Positions 32,126 to 38,494 of a DNA stretch of 38,494 nucleotides are shown piece after piece. Each line of letters opens with the position of its first letter. The first letter of the stretch is position 1. The stretch lies in NCBI GenBank assembly GCA_020723345.1, contig DYJA01000063.1:1-38494 (forward strand), in the 5' to 3' direction. This DNA is from Candidatus Aquidulcis sp. Lineage in GTDB: Bacteria; Chloroflexota; Anaerolineae; UBA4142. The notes beneath the pieces are model-generated. The model worked only from the letters and a program-made list of their open reading frames with translations. It was not told the DNA's origin and ran no database searches. The position numbers and the translations under genes were made by a program.

Positions 32126-32703
32126 CTCAATCCAACGTTCGCACCATGATCGGCTTTACGCTCTTCGGCGCGCTGATGGGCTCGTTCATTTCGTCCGCCG
32201 GATTCTTGATGTGGATCGTCAGCGAGTCAACCGGACTTGCCGTCGGCGTCGTGTTTTTCGCGCTCAGCGCGCTCGTGCTTGCGCGCAACGTCCCGTTCTC
32301 GCCGGTGCTTGGTTTGGGCGGCGGGCTTTTCGTCGGCGCGTTGATCGGCGCGCTGATCGGACTCGCATTCAATGCCGCGCGCGTGACGCTGGAAATTCCG
32401 CCGGGCGTCGTCGGCGCGATCACCGGCGGCGCGCTCTCGCTGATCGCGTGGGGCATCGTCGGTCTCGCGTTTGGCGACGCGGATCCGCAGAAGAATTTCC
32501 AGCCGCGTTTCAGTTTCGCGATTGCGCTGCTGTTTGCCTGGATCGTCGGATTTGGCGGCGCGCTGTTCTTTCCGCTGGTTGCCGGCATGTTGAATGCCCT
32601 GGGCGTTGGCACGATCACCGGGGGAGTCGCGGGGACGTTTCTTGGCTCGGCAGCGGCGATGGAATTGCAGAAACGCGAGAGCAAAAAACCGAAGAGGCGA
32701 TAA
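32122..32703 (+). CDS. Gly-rich multi-spanning membrane protein
   Basis: This is a 193-aa protein with six hydrophobic segments, rich in Gly and Ala with repeated small-residue patterns ([51 protein letters not shown]) of the glycine-zipper sort. The C-terminus is basic ([11 protein letters not shown]). No family is recognised. The ATG overlaps the aconitase stop (ATGA), implying coupled translation. A role linked to citrate or methylcitrate metabolism would be guesswork. Confidence 0.75.
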   Translation: MTQSNVRTMIGFTLFGALMGSFISSAGFLMWIVSESTGLAVGVVFFALSALVLARNVPFSPVLGLGGGLFVGALIGALIGLAFNAARVTLEIPPGVVGAITGGALSLIAWGIVGLAFGDADPQKNFQPRFSFAIALLFAWIVGFGGALFFPLVAGMLNALGVGTITGGVAGTFLGSAAAMELQKRESKKPKRR

Positions 32704-32709
32704 AAAATC

Positions 32710-32737
32710 GTAGGGGCGTTCAATCGAACGCCTCTAC
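32710..32737. repeat. GTAGGGGCGTTC palindrome
   Basis: GTAGGGGCGTTC (32710-32721) pairs with GAACGCCTCTAC (32726-32737) with one mismatch and a 4-nt loop. It lies 7 bp after the membrane protein's stop codon. The first nine bases match the end of the 107-bp element at 11364-11470. It could also serve as a terminator, although no T-run follows. Confidence 0.75.
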
Positions 32738-32766
32738 ACTATTTTGGACACCAATATAGTTGACTG

Positions 32767-33204
32767 TTACTCATTCTTGTTGTCTCCTCTATGGATGACA
32801 CGAATGGGATATTCAGCCATCGTAACCCACTGCCCATTCTGCTCTCTGAGGGCAAGTCTTACTATATGTTCTCCCGTCTGGTTTATTGGAAATCCGAATA
32901 TCCTAGCAAGGGTTCGATGCGTCCGCATAGATATTTGAAATTCGGCTGTCCCCGCAAGTGTCTCATCACCATTGGGTTGTATCACGCATGTTCGTTGCTC
33001 ATAAGTTTTTCCAATATCATCTGGGGTTTTCAGCCACACGGCTACAGCATACCAGTTCAGGGCAGCCGTGACCTTATCGTTCGTGGTAGCATTAGCAGGC
33101 ATCTCTCCCGTGACCTGTTCTAGCACAGTGACTAGGGAAAGAGTCTTACTAGTTTCATCTATGATGACCTTTTCGCAGGGAGCAAAGAATAGAAGTTTTG
33201 GCAT
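32767..33204 (-). CDS. DUF6941-type hypothetical protein
   Basis: This is a 145-aa soluble protein. The N-terminal segment CEKVIIDETSKTLSLVTVLE and the strand-rich remainder (LARIFGFPINQTGEHIVRLA) resemble the DUF6941 group, whose function is unknown. A+T content is clearly higher than in the genes on either side. It is the last gene of a minus-strand cluster that begins beside an IS1595 remnant. The 10-bp spacing to the upstream gene suggests one transcript. Confidence 0.65.
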   Translation of the reverse strand: MPKLLFFAPCEKVIIDETSKTLSLVTVLEQVTGEMPANATTNDKVTAALNWYAVAVWLKTPDDIGKTYEQRTCVIQPNGDETLAGTAEFQISMRTHRTLARIFGFPINQTGEHIVRLALREQNGQWVTMAEYPIRVIHRGDNKNE

Positions 33205-33214
33205 ATCTCAGTCC

Positions 33215-33604
33215 TCAGACCGCTGCGTAACTTAGTTTCTTTGTTGCTGCGGAACCTGTCGTTGCGTCCACTAGGCGTCCGCTCTTGGGCTGAAAGGAAA
33301 ACACGATAGCAGGGACTATGACAAAATCAGCAGGGTAGTTTATCTCGGATCGGGATACTGTTGACCTAATTGCCACAGGATTCAAGACACGCTCTAACTG
33401 TAAAACCGGATTCCAATTGCGTGGTCGCGGCAACACGCGACTGTGCCACGGGTATCCGTCTCGAATCCAACGGGCGCGCAATTCATCAATTGTGTAATCT
33501 ATATCATCATTTCCAAATTCAGTCCAGCAGGAAGGACAAATACTGTAGTTTTCAGGCGGTCGCACCAATTGGTCATAACCGCACACAGGACACTGATAGT
33601 TCAT
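33215..33604 (-). CDS. CPCC-like zinc-ribbon protein
   Basis: This is a 129-aa protein. The N-terminal 30 residues form a zinc-ribbon (YQCPVCGYDQL, then ICPSCWTEFGNDD) as in the small CPCC-type cysteine-rich proteins. Then IDELRARWIRDGYPWHS is shared with proteins found near contact-dependent toxins and phage-like genes. The C-terminal 70 residues are strand-rich and unassigned. The start at 33604 overlaps the stop of the upstream gene (ATGA), with AAGGAG upstream. An immunity or accessory role for the upstream gene is possible but not shown. Confidence 0.65.
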   Translation of the reverse strand: MNYQCPVCGYDQLVRPPENYSICPSCWTEFGNDDIDYTIDELRARWIRDGYPWHSRVLPRPRNWNPVLQLERVLNPVAIRSTVSRSEINYPADFVIVPAIVFSFQPKSGRLVDATTGSAATKKLSYAAV

Positions 33605-33939
33605 TTGCAAAACTCCTTCCATTTATCTAGAACCGAAGGAAACCTTCGTTTGTTTCGACTCCGAAAAAACGTTCCAATAAAACCATCTCTACGAAGAATT
33701 CCAATTGCTTCTGTACGCGTATTACAACGCACTAATGCGTGGTCACTACGCCGTATGCAATCATGCGTATTTTCATCCGCTGGAGTTCCCAGGAATTCAT
33801 CGGCAAGCGCGAGGTATTCCTCTCTAGTTGTCGCGCCAAATTCAAAACCATGTCTATCAAAGTGGTCGTTCCAGTCCAATTCATCTTTGAATCCACGCGT
33901 ATACGGCACGGCATTTACCCTGATACCGCAATTCTGCAC
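33601..33939 (-). CDS. Small protein with a toxin-like C-terminal module
   Basis: This is a 112-aa protein. The segment WNDHFDRHGFEFGATTREEY is followed by LALADEFLG. A later strand pair, ALVRCNTRTEAIGILRRDG, ends in FIGTFFR. This pattern recalls the C-terminal nuclease modules (BECR/RelE-like fold) carried by polymorphic toxins and phage head proteins. I cannot confirm this without a profile search. The start lies 8 bp after the broken IS1595 transposase, so the N-terminus may have been cut off by that insertion. The stop overlaps the next gene (ATGA). Confidence 0.45.
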   Translation of the reverse strand: MQNCGIRVNAVPYTRGFKDELDWNDHFDRHGFEFGATTREEYLALADEFLGTPADENTHDCIRRSDHALVRCNTRTEAIGILRRDGFIGTFFRSRNKRRFPSVLDKWKEFCK

Positions 33940-33946
33940 CCAGCAA

Positions 33947-34283
33947 CTATATCTTACTTGTTAAATCCTTGTGTGTCAAGCGATGCCCAAGTACTGAATT
34001 TGCCACCAAGAAGAACCGCCCCGCGTCGTCATTTTCGCGATTATCGGAGCGAAAGGTTTCTTCATCAAGTATCGTGTCATGTACTTGGGTCAAAGTGAAT
34101 ATGTGTCCTTTTGATGCGACGCTTCCAAAGCGACCAGAAATTTTCGATACTGTTTGTGTGAACTTTGCCGCACACATATTCTTCGGCAGAGTGGTCAACC
34201 GATTGATGATTGTATTCAGGAGCAAGCCCATTATACGACGGCATGGTATCTGTGTAAAGTTCCCGATGCTTGGATTCGACGCT
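33947..34283 (-). pseudogene. Decayed IS1595-family (ISXO2-like) transposase, 3' part
   Basis: In one minus-strand frame, from 34283 down to the TGA at 34077, one reads YTDTMPSYNGL, then VHTNSIENFWSLWKRRIKRT, the ISXO2-type transposase signature (HTNSxExFWSLxKR). The sense then jumps frame and continues as LDEETFRSDNREN, RFFLVANSVLGHRLTHKDL to a stop at 33947, which is the usual C-terminus of that family. So one frameshift near 34065-34080 and loss of the 5' half, which ends at an in-frame TAA (34286-34284), inactivate it. No terminal inverted repeats were identified. Confidence 0.82.
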
Positions 34284-34325
34284 TTAGCGGGTTTTTCCCT
34301 TGCGGCAAACCGCGCAAGCAGCCTG

Positions 34326-34345
34326 TCCTGAGCAAAGTCGAAGGA
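34326..34345. repeat. TCCTGAGC...GTCGAAGGA repeat, short form
   Basis: TCCTGAGCAAAGTCGAAGGA has the same ends as the insertion in acnA (30013-30042). It is located between the IS1595 remnant and the LysM gene. The gap 34284-34394 holds also GCGGCAAACCGC (34302-34313), a small palindrome, and no gene. Confidence 0.6.
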
Positions 34346-34394
34346 CTCAACTCTAAAACCGCAATCGGTACCCGTGAGCAGTATAATTCGCGAC

Positions 34395-35405
34395 TCACTT
34401 TGTCGGTATTTTCAGCACCTGTCCCGGTCTGATCAAATTCGGATTCGCGATGTTGTTCGCTTGAACGAGCGCGTTCACCGTGACGCCGAATTGCTTGGCG
34501 ATTTTTGACAGCGTGTCGCCGCTTTTCACTGTGTACGTTTGTCCCGATGGCGGAGGCGTCGGAGGTGGTGTTGGCGGCGTTGGCGCGGTAATGGGGTACG
34601 GCGCGATTTCGGGGCGCGGCTCCATGCACACCGCGTCGAACCAGACGCGATTTTCGCCGCCCGATCCGTCGCGCGCGATCACGCGCAGAAAAATCGTCGC
34701 GCGCTCCAACCGCGCCGCGAAAATCATTTGCATCTCCGGACGATTCACCGCGACATTCCCGTCGAACAAAGTGGGACCCCACAGCACGTTCGACGATTTC
34801 GGATCGCTGCCGCCGAACGGATCGACGCCGACTTGTCTGCCAATCGTGTTGACGCGCACGTTCGGACCGGCGTAACATTTCGCGGCGAGACTGTAGCCGA
34901 GGCGAAACATATAGTACGTTCCCGGATTCAGACCGCGGATCGTTTGACAAACTCCCGCGTCGAAAATTTCGGAAGAGAAAATTTGCTGCGATCCGCCTGG
35001 CTCGATTTGTTCGTTGTCGACCCATTGAAAGCGCGGCGGATTGCCGCTGACGACGAACGGTTCCCAGCCATCCACGACGGTGCCGTACGGCGTGTCGTGA
35101 TGCGCGGGACCCATGCCCCCGTTGGCGATCAAATTGTTTGGGTCTTGCGCGGTCGGGTCTTTCAAGTTAAAGCGTGGAAACGGCGGTCCGATCGTCGCGG
35201 GCGCGGTCGGTTGCGGTGTCGGCGGCGATGGTGGCGTTGGCGGCGCGGGCGGCGTCGAATCGGGAATCGTCAACACCTGTCCGGGTTTGATCAAATTGCG
35301 ATTTGCGATATCGTTTGCTTGGACGAGCGCATCGACCGTGACGCCGAATTGTTTCGCGATTTTCAACAGCGTGTCGCCGCGTTTGATCGTGTAGGTTTGT
35401 GCCAT
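34395..35405 (-). CDS. Protein with two LysM domains around a beta-sandwich
   Basis: This is a 336-aa protein. The N-terminal LysM (4-48, [20 protein letters not shown]) and C-terminal LysM (about 291-335, [20 protein letters not shown]) are near-identical copies, joined by Pro/Thr linkers to a central domain (about 78-255). This domain, with [20 protein letters not shown] and later strands, has the look of a jelly-roll carbohydrate-binding module. LysM binds peptidoglycan or chitin-like glycans. No signal peptide precedes the first LysM, so export would need a non-classical route, or the protein acts on released material. GGAGAA lies upstream of the ATG at 35405. The frame open further upstream overlaps the TPR gene and is discounted. 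Confidence 0.87.
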   Translation of the reverse strand: MAQTYTIKRGDTLLKIAKQFGVTVDALVQANDIANRNLIKPGQVLTIPDSTPPAPPTPPSPPTPQPTAPATIGPPFPRFNLKDPTAQDPNNLIANGGMGPAHHDTPYGTVVDGWEPFVVSGNPPRFQWVDNEQIEPGGSQQIFSSEIFDAGVCQTIRGLNPGTYYMFRLGYSLAAKCYAGPNVRVNTIGRQVGVDPFGGSDPKSSNVLWGPTLFDGNVAVNRPEMQMIFAARLERATIFLRVIARDGSGGENRVWFDAVCMEPRPEIAPYPITAPTPPTPPPTPPPSGQTYTVKSGDTLSKIAKQFGVTVNALVQANNIANPNLIRPGQVLKIPTK

Positions 35406-35420
35406 GGTGTTTTCTCCATG

Positions 35421-35447
35421 GGCGGACAAATTGGAAATTTGTCCGCC
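35421..35447. repeat. GGCGGACAAATT palindrome
   Basis: The arms GGCGGACAAATT and AATTTGTCCGCC have a 3-bp loop. The stop codon of the TPR gene (35447-35449) shares the last base. It resembles the palindrome at 12355-12376. Confidence 0.8.
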
Positions 35448-36478
35448 TAGCCGGGGATGAGCGTCAACCAAATCCAGATCGCGATCACGATTGCCAGCGT
35501 GATGATCGTGATTGCGATGGCGATGGAAAGTAACCGCCCGCGCGGACGCCGCGTGCGATTCGCTTTGCGCCACGCCGCTTGATTGTTGGGAGAACGTTCC
35601 GCGCGCTGCTCGGTCACGCGTTGCGCGTTCTCGCGCAGTTTTTTGATCCGGAGCAGCCACAACGCATCCTTCGCCGTCGCGTTTTGCGGGTTGAGCGCGA
35701 GAACGTGTTCCATGCTCGCGATCGCGTCGTCGAGGTTCGGCGCGGAACTGCCGCGCCAATACCACGCCGACTCGTGTTGCGGGTTGAGGTTCGTCGCGCC
35801 GCGAAAGAAATCGTACGCGCGTTCCATGCTGCCGGTGCGTAACGCGTGTTGACCTTGTTCGAAGAACGATTCGGATTCTTGCGCCGCGTCGGCGGTCACC
35901 GGTGCTTGGACTGGCATCGCGCGCGCTTCCGCCCAGGCAAGTCCGGCGCGCGCTTGCTGATTGTCGGGGTTGTTCAGCAGCACTTGCTTGAGGCAAAAAA
36001 TCGTTTCGTCGTTTTCTTCGGCGACGCCGGCGCGCCACAGCCACCCTTCTTCGCTGCGCGGATCCAGTTCCGTCGAACGCACCAAAAGCCGATATGCCCA
36101 GGGGCGCTGTCCCACTTGAGCCAGCGTGCGTCCGAGCGCGCCCAACACCGCCGCGTCGACGCGCCGCGCGCGCACGAGGCGTTCCTGCACGCACGTATCC
36201 AATTCGCCGCGCGCGTCCAGATTATCCGGCGCGAGCGCGAGTGTGTACGCCCAACTCATAATTGCTTCGTCGAGCGTGGGCGCGGTGGCTGCCAAGCCCG
36301 CCCACGCGCGCGCGTCGTTGGGATTCAGTTCGATGGCGCGCGCGAAAAAAGTGTGCGCGCGATTCAGATCGTTCGCGGCGCGCGCCTTTTCAGCGTGGCG
36401 CAAGACCGTGTCAAAATCGCCCCAGGGTTGGGTGATGATCGGAGTGGATTTGACTTCCGTGACGGTTTGATCTGCCAA
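35447..36478 (-). CDS. TPR protein with C-terminal membrane anchor
   Basis: This is a 343-aa protein. Several tetratricopeptide repeats are seen ([20 protein letters not shown] with [48 protein letters not shown]), most spaced irregularly. A basic segment ([12 protein letters not shown]) precedes one strong hydrophobic segment ([20 protein letters not shown]) at the end, which makes it a tail-anchored cytoplasmic scaffold. No ATG fits. TTG at 36478, eight bases after GAGGAA, is the most likely start and lies 5 bp after the stop of the HD-GYP gene. The two genes therefore form an operon. Confidence 0.75.
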   Translation of the reverse strand: MADQTVTEVKSTPIITQPWGDFDTVLRHAEKARAANDLNRAHTFFARAIELNPNDARAWAGLAATAPTLDEAIMSWAYTLALAPDNLDARGELDTCVQERLVRARRVDAAVLGALGRTLAQVGQRPWAYRLLVRSTELDPRSEEGWLWRAGVAEENDETIFCLKQVLLNNPDNQQARAGLAWAEARAMPVQAPVTADAAQESESFFEQGQHALRTGSMERAYDFFRGATNLNPQHESAWYWRGSSAPNLDDAIASMEHVLALNPQNATAKDALWLLRIKKLRENAQRVTEQRAERSPNNQAAWRKANRTRRPRGRLLSIAIAITIITLAIVIAIWIWLTLIPG

Positions 36479-36483
36479 GGGCT

Positions 36484-38226
36484 TTATTCCTCGCGCGGCG
36501 TAGATTGACTGGGCGTTTTCAAGCGTCCGCGGCGGTGGACGCCGAGCAGCGCGTCCACCATCTCTGGATCGAATTGGGTGCCGCGATTGTTGACGATTTC
36601 CTCCAGCGCGTTTTCCATGCTCAACGCATTGCGATAGGGGCGATTCGACGTCATCGCGTCGAACGTGTCGGCGACGGCGAGCAGACGACCTTCGATTGGA
36701 ATTTCTTCTCCGGCAAAGCCGAAAGGATACCCTTTGCCGTCGTAGCGTTCTTGATGAAACAAAATGCACGGCAAGACCGGGCGCAGCACCGCGACACCCT
36801 TTAACATTTGCGCGCCGACGACGGGGTGTTGTTGCATCAAGGAATATTCGTTCGTCGTCAGACTTTTTGGCTTGCGCAAAATCATATCGGCGATGCCGAT
36901 CTTGCCAATGTCGTGCAAGAGCGCGCCGATTTCCAGGTTCTCGATCCGTTCGCGCGACCAGTTCAATTCGCGCGCCATTTCCAGCGCGATTTCCGTGACG
37001 CGGTTCGTGTGCCCGGCGGTGTACGGATCGCGCGCTTCGACCGCATTCGCGATGACGCGCACCGTGTCGGTAAACGCTTGCTTGAGATCGGAATACAGTT
37101 TGGCGTTTTCCAACGCGATCGCGCTTTGAATCGCCAGCGAGGCGAGCGCGTCGAGATCGTCGTTGTGGAACGGCGTACGGTCGTTCTTGTTCATCACTTC
37201 GAGCACGCCGATGACGCGCCCTTTGTTGATGAGCGGCACGCACAACAGCGAAACCGTTTGCAGCGACGTTTGATGATCGATGCCCCGGTAGTGGCGCGGG
37301 TCGGATTTGGCGTCGTTCACGATCAGCGGTTTGCCGTCTTTGGCGACGCTCCCGACGATGCCGACACCGGGCGGCAGACGCGTGCCCAGCAATTTCTTGC
37401 TCGCGGGACCGACGACCACACGGAAAACAAGTTCGTCGGTCTGTTCGTCGGTTAACAGCAGCGAACCGGCTTCGCAGTGGAGCAATTCGACCGCAGTCGA
37501 CATGACCGAGTGCAGAACGTCGTCGAGGTTGAGACTCGTCGTCAGGTTGTGATTGATTTCGAGCAAGTGCTCCAAGTGCCGCGTACGCAGTTTCATGGTC
37601 TTGCACAGCCGCGCGTTGTGAATGACGTTTGCCGCGTTGGCGCAAAATGCCCGGATGAGTTGCAAGTCCTCATTGGTTAACGCCGGCGCTTGGACGTTGC
37701 GGCTGAGATTGAGGACGCCCAGACAGCGCGCGGCGGCTGTCTCTGAATCGCGCGTGAGGAGCGGTACGCACAGCGAGGAGCCGATGCGGTCGGGCTTGGG
37801 AAACGCTTTGGGATATTGCGCTGGGCTGAGTGGACCGATCAGAAGCAAGGGTTGTTGCTGCGCGGCCACCCAGCCCGCGACGCCTTCTCCGATCTTGACG
37901 CGCGTCGCGACGACGACGGTGTGGGTCAGGTTGTATCCTTCGGCGATGTACAAATCGTCCGTCGTGTCGTCCAGCAGCATCAGCGATCCGCCGTGCGCGC
38001 GCGTGAGATGTACGGCGGTCGCGAGCATTTCGTTGTACAGATTTTTCTCTTCGCGCGTCACGTCGAGCCGCGCGCCGGCTGTGTACATCGCGAGCAGATC
38101 GGTGTAGCGGCGTTGCAGGCGCGTGGTCACTTCGCGCGTCGAAACGGCTTCGGGGAGCGTTGGCGGTTCGGGTAGATTTTCCAAGAACGGCTCGTCATGC
38201 GGAGTCGTCGGATCTAAATCGGGCAC
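36484..38226 (-). CDS. GAF-GAF-HD-GYP phosphodiesterase-like signalling protein
   Basis: This is a 580-aa protein. It has two GAF sensor domains (about 60-200 with KIGEGVAGWVA, and about 220-370 with GVGIVGSVAKDGKPLIVND), then an HD-GYP domain (about 388-560). The metal and catalytic motifs HDIGKIGI, HQERYDGKGYP and DTFDAMTSNRPYR are intact. HD-GYP domains hydrolyse cyclic di-GMP or related cyclic dinucleotides, so it is expected to be active. No membrane segments are seen, so sensing is cytoplasmic. The start is GTG at 38226 (no ATG in frame nearby), with AGGTGAC upstream. It is followed by the TPR gene 5 bp later. Confidence 0.9.
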   Translation of the reverse strand: MPDLDPTTPHDEPFLENLPEPPTLPEAVSTREVTTRLQRRYTDLLAMYTAGARLDVTREEKNLYNEMLATAVHLTRAHGGSLMLLDDTTDDLYIAEGYNLTHTVVVATRVKIGEGVAGWVAAQQQPLLLIGPLSPAQYPKAFPKPDRIGSSLCVPLLTRDSETAAARCLGVLNLSRNVQAPALTNEDLQLIRAFCANAANVIHNARLCKTMKLRTRHLEHLLEINHNLTTSLNLDDVLHSVMSTAVELLHCEAGSLLLTDEQTDELVFRVVVGPASKKLLGTRLPPGVGIVGSVAKDGKPLIVNDAKSDPRHYRGIDHQTSLQTVSLLCVPLINKGRVIGVLEVMNKNDRTPFHNDDLDALASLAIQSAIALENAKLYSDLKQAFTDTVRVIANAVEARDPYTAGHTNRVTEIALEMARELNWSRERIENLEIGALLHDIGKIGIADMILRKPKSLTTNEYSLMQQHPVVGAQMLKGVAVLRPVLPCILFHQERYDGKGYPFGFAGEEIPIEGRLLAVADTFDAMTSNRPYRNALSMENALEEIVNNRGTQFDPEMVDALLGVHRRGRLKTPSQSTPREE

Positions 38227-38253
38227 ATGTCACCTGTCACAGGACTTGTTATG

Positions 38254-38469
38254 TGTCATTTCGAGAGTACATACCGCCGCGCGGTATGTTCGCGATCAGA
38301 AACTTGCGCGCGTGTTCGTCGTGGGCGATGCATCGCCGCCCCGTGCGCTGAAGCGCATACTGCGAACGCCAAGTTTCTGGGTAATTCATCATGAACTTGC
38401 GTTCACCAGCGTTCGGATGAAAATGTTGCGCGGGCGGCGCGCCCGTCGCAGCGCGAGCCAGCGGCTCGC
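38254..38469. repeat. Palindrome mosaic upstream of the HD-GYP gene
   Basis: The final 268 bp hold no supported gene. TGTCATTTCGAG (38254-38265) begins a run of palindromes: ACATACCGC/GCGGTATGT (38269-38289), GGCGATG/CATCGCC (38324-38337), GGGCGGCGCGCCC (38432-38444) and GCGAGCC/GGCTCGC (38453-38469). They match in type the families seen elsewhere in the window. Confidence 0.6.
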
Positions 38470-38494
38470 GCAACCGTCCATTTTCAGGAGAAAA

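Noticed and set aside
35406-36194. LysM protein extended to 599 aa
   Set aside because: The upstream frame overlaps the TPR gene in another frame, is Arg-rich and has no repeats or domains; it is a GC-rich shadow frame.
36479-37645. TPR protein extended to 732 aa
   Set aside because: The upstream part overlaps the intact HD-GYP gene on the same strand in another frame and has the Arg/Ser composition of a shadow frame.
38249-38473. Small coding region near the right edge
   Set aside because: The reading frame is a translation of joined palindromes, with no convincing ribosome-binding site or domain.

Overview
The window reads as chromosome of a GC-rich, Chloroflexota-like bacterium (Anaerolineae or a relative). 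The evidence is indirect. Lipoproteins begin with long Thr/Pro/Ala/Val linkers after the lipobox, there is a large LuxR-type NTPase/TPR regulator, B-box-like zinc-finger membrane proteins and HEAT-repeat proteins are present, and the intergenic DNA is dense with short palindromic repeats. No 16S sequence is present, so the assignment is inference.

Layout. 1-1.2 kb: 3' third of a 23S rRNA, then a 5S rRNA with an extended precursor stem and a terminator. 1.3-5.5 kb: a HEAT-repeat protein, a gene remnant, a small membrane coiled-coil protein and an 886-aa LuxR-family ATPase regulator. 5.6-8.9 kb: a metallo-beta-lactamase-fold lipoprotein, an IS200-like Y1 transposase beside two head-to-tail cloverleaf palindromes, a PAP2 phosphatase and a RelE-type toxin-antitoxin pair. 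8.9-16.8 kb: recN, a zinc-finger membrane protein, two paralogous Ig-fold lipoproteins, a ferredoxin-like protein overlapping a glycosyltransferase, a zinc alcohol dehydrogenase overlapping ywbE. 16.8-26.4 kb: a type I restriction-modification locus (hsdM, broken DUF3800 gene, hsdS, then hsdR) into which a ClpP-fold protease, a MazF-like toxin and an unknown convergent gene are nested. 26.4-32.7 kb: a DUF6398 protein, an MFS transporter, and divergently a methylisocitrate/isocitrate-lyase-family enzyme, aconitase and a membrane protein. 32.7-34.3 kb: a lower-GC accessory patch with a decayed IS1595 transposase and three small overlapping or adjacent genes. 34.4-38.5 kb: a double-LysM protein, a TPR membrane protein, a GAF-GAF-HD-GYP phosphodiesterase-like protein and a palindrome-rich end.

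The most striking signal is not a gene. At least nine short repeat families, mostly palindromic, occur in 38 kb. The best-built is a roughly 110-bp element with two flanking hairpins and a closing stem that encloses two more hairpins. Four copies are seen, their stems covary, and one tandem pair adjoins the Y1 transposase. A second, 33-bp double palindrome occurs only in and around the hsd locus. There it encodes the hsdR C-terminus, an hsdS N-terminal stretch and an internal hsdM segment, and it makes up nearly the whole predicted hsdM leader. Twelve genes have a repeat of one family or another overlapping, or within 8 bp of, the stop codon. Other copies are inserted in frame in the LuxR regulator and in aconitase.

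Functionally, ordinary housekeeping and metabolic genes (rRNA, recN, aconitase plus lyase, dehydrogenase, transporter) are interleaved with defence and stress genes (type I RM, two toxin-like loci, protease) and envelope or signalling proteins. No CRISPR array or tRNA was seen.
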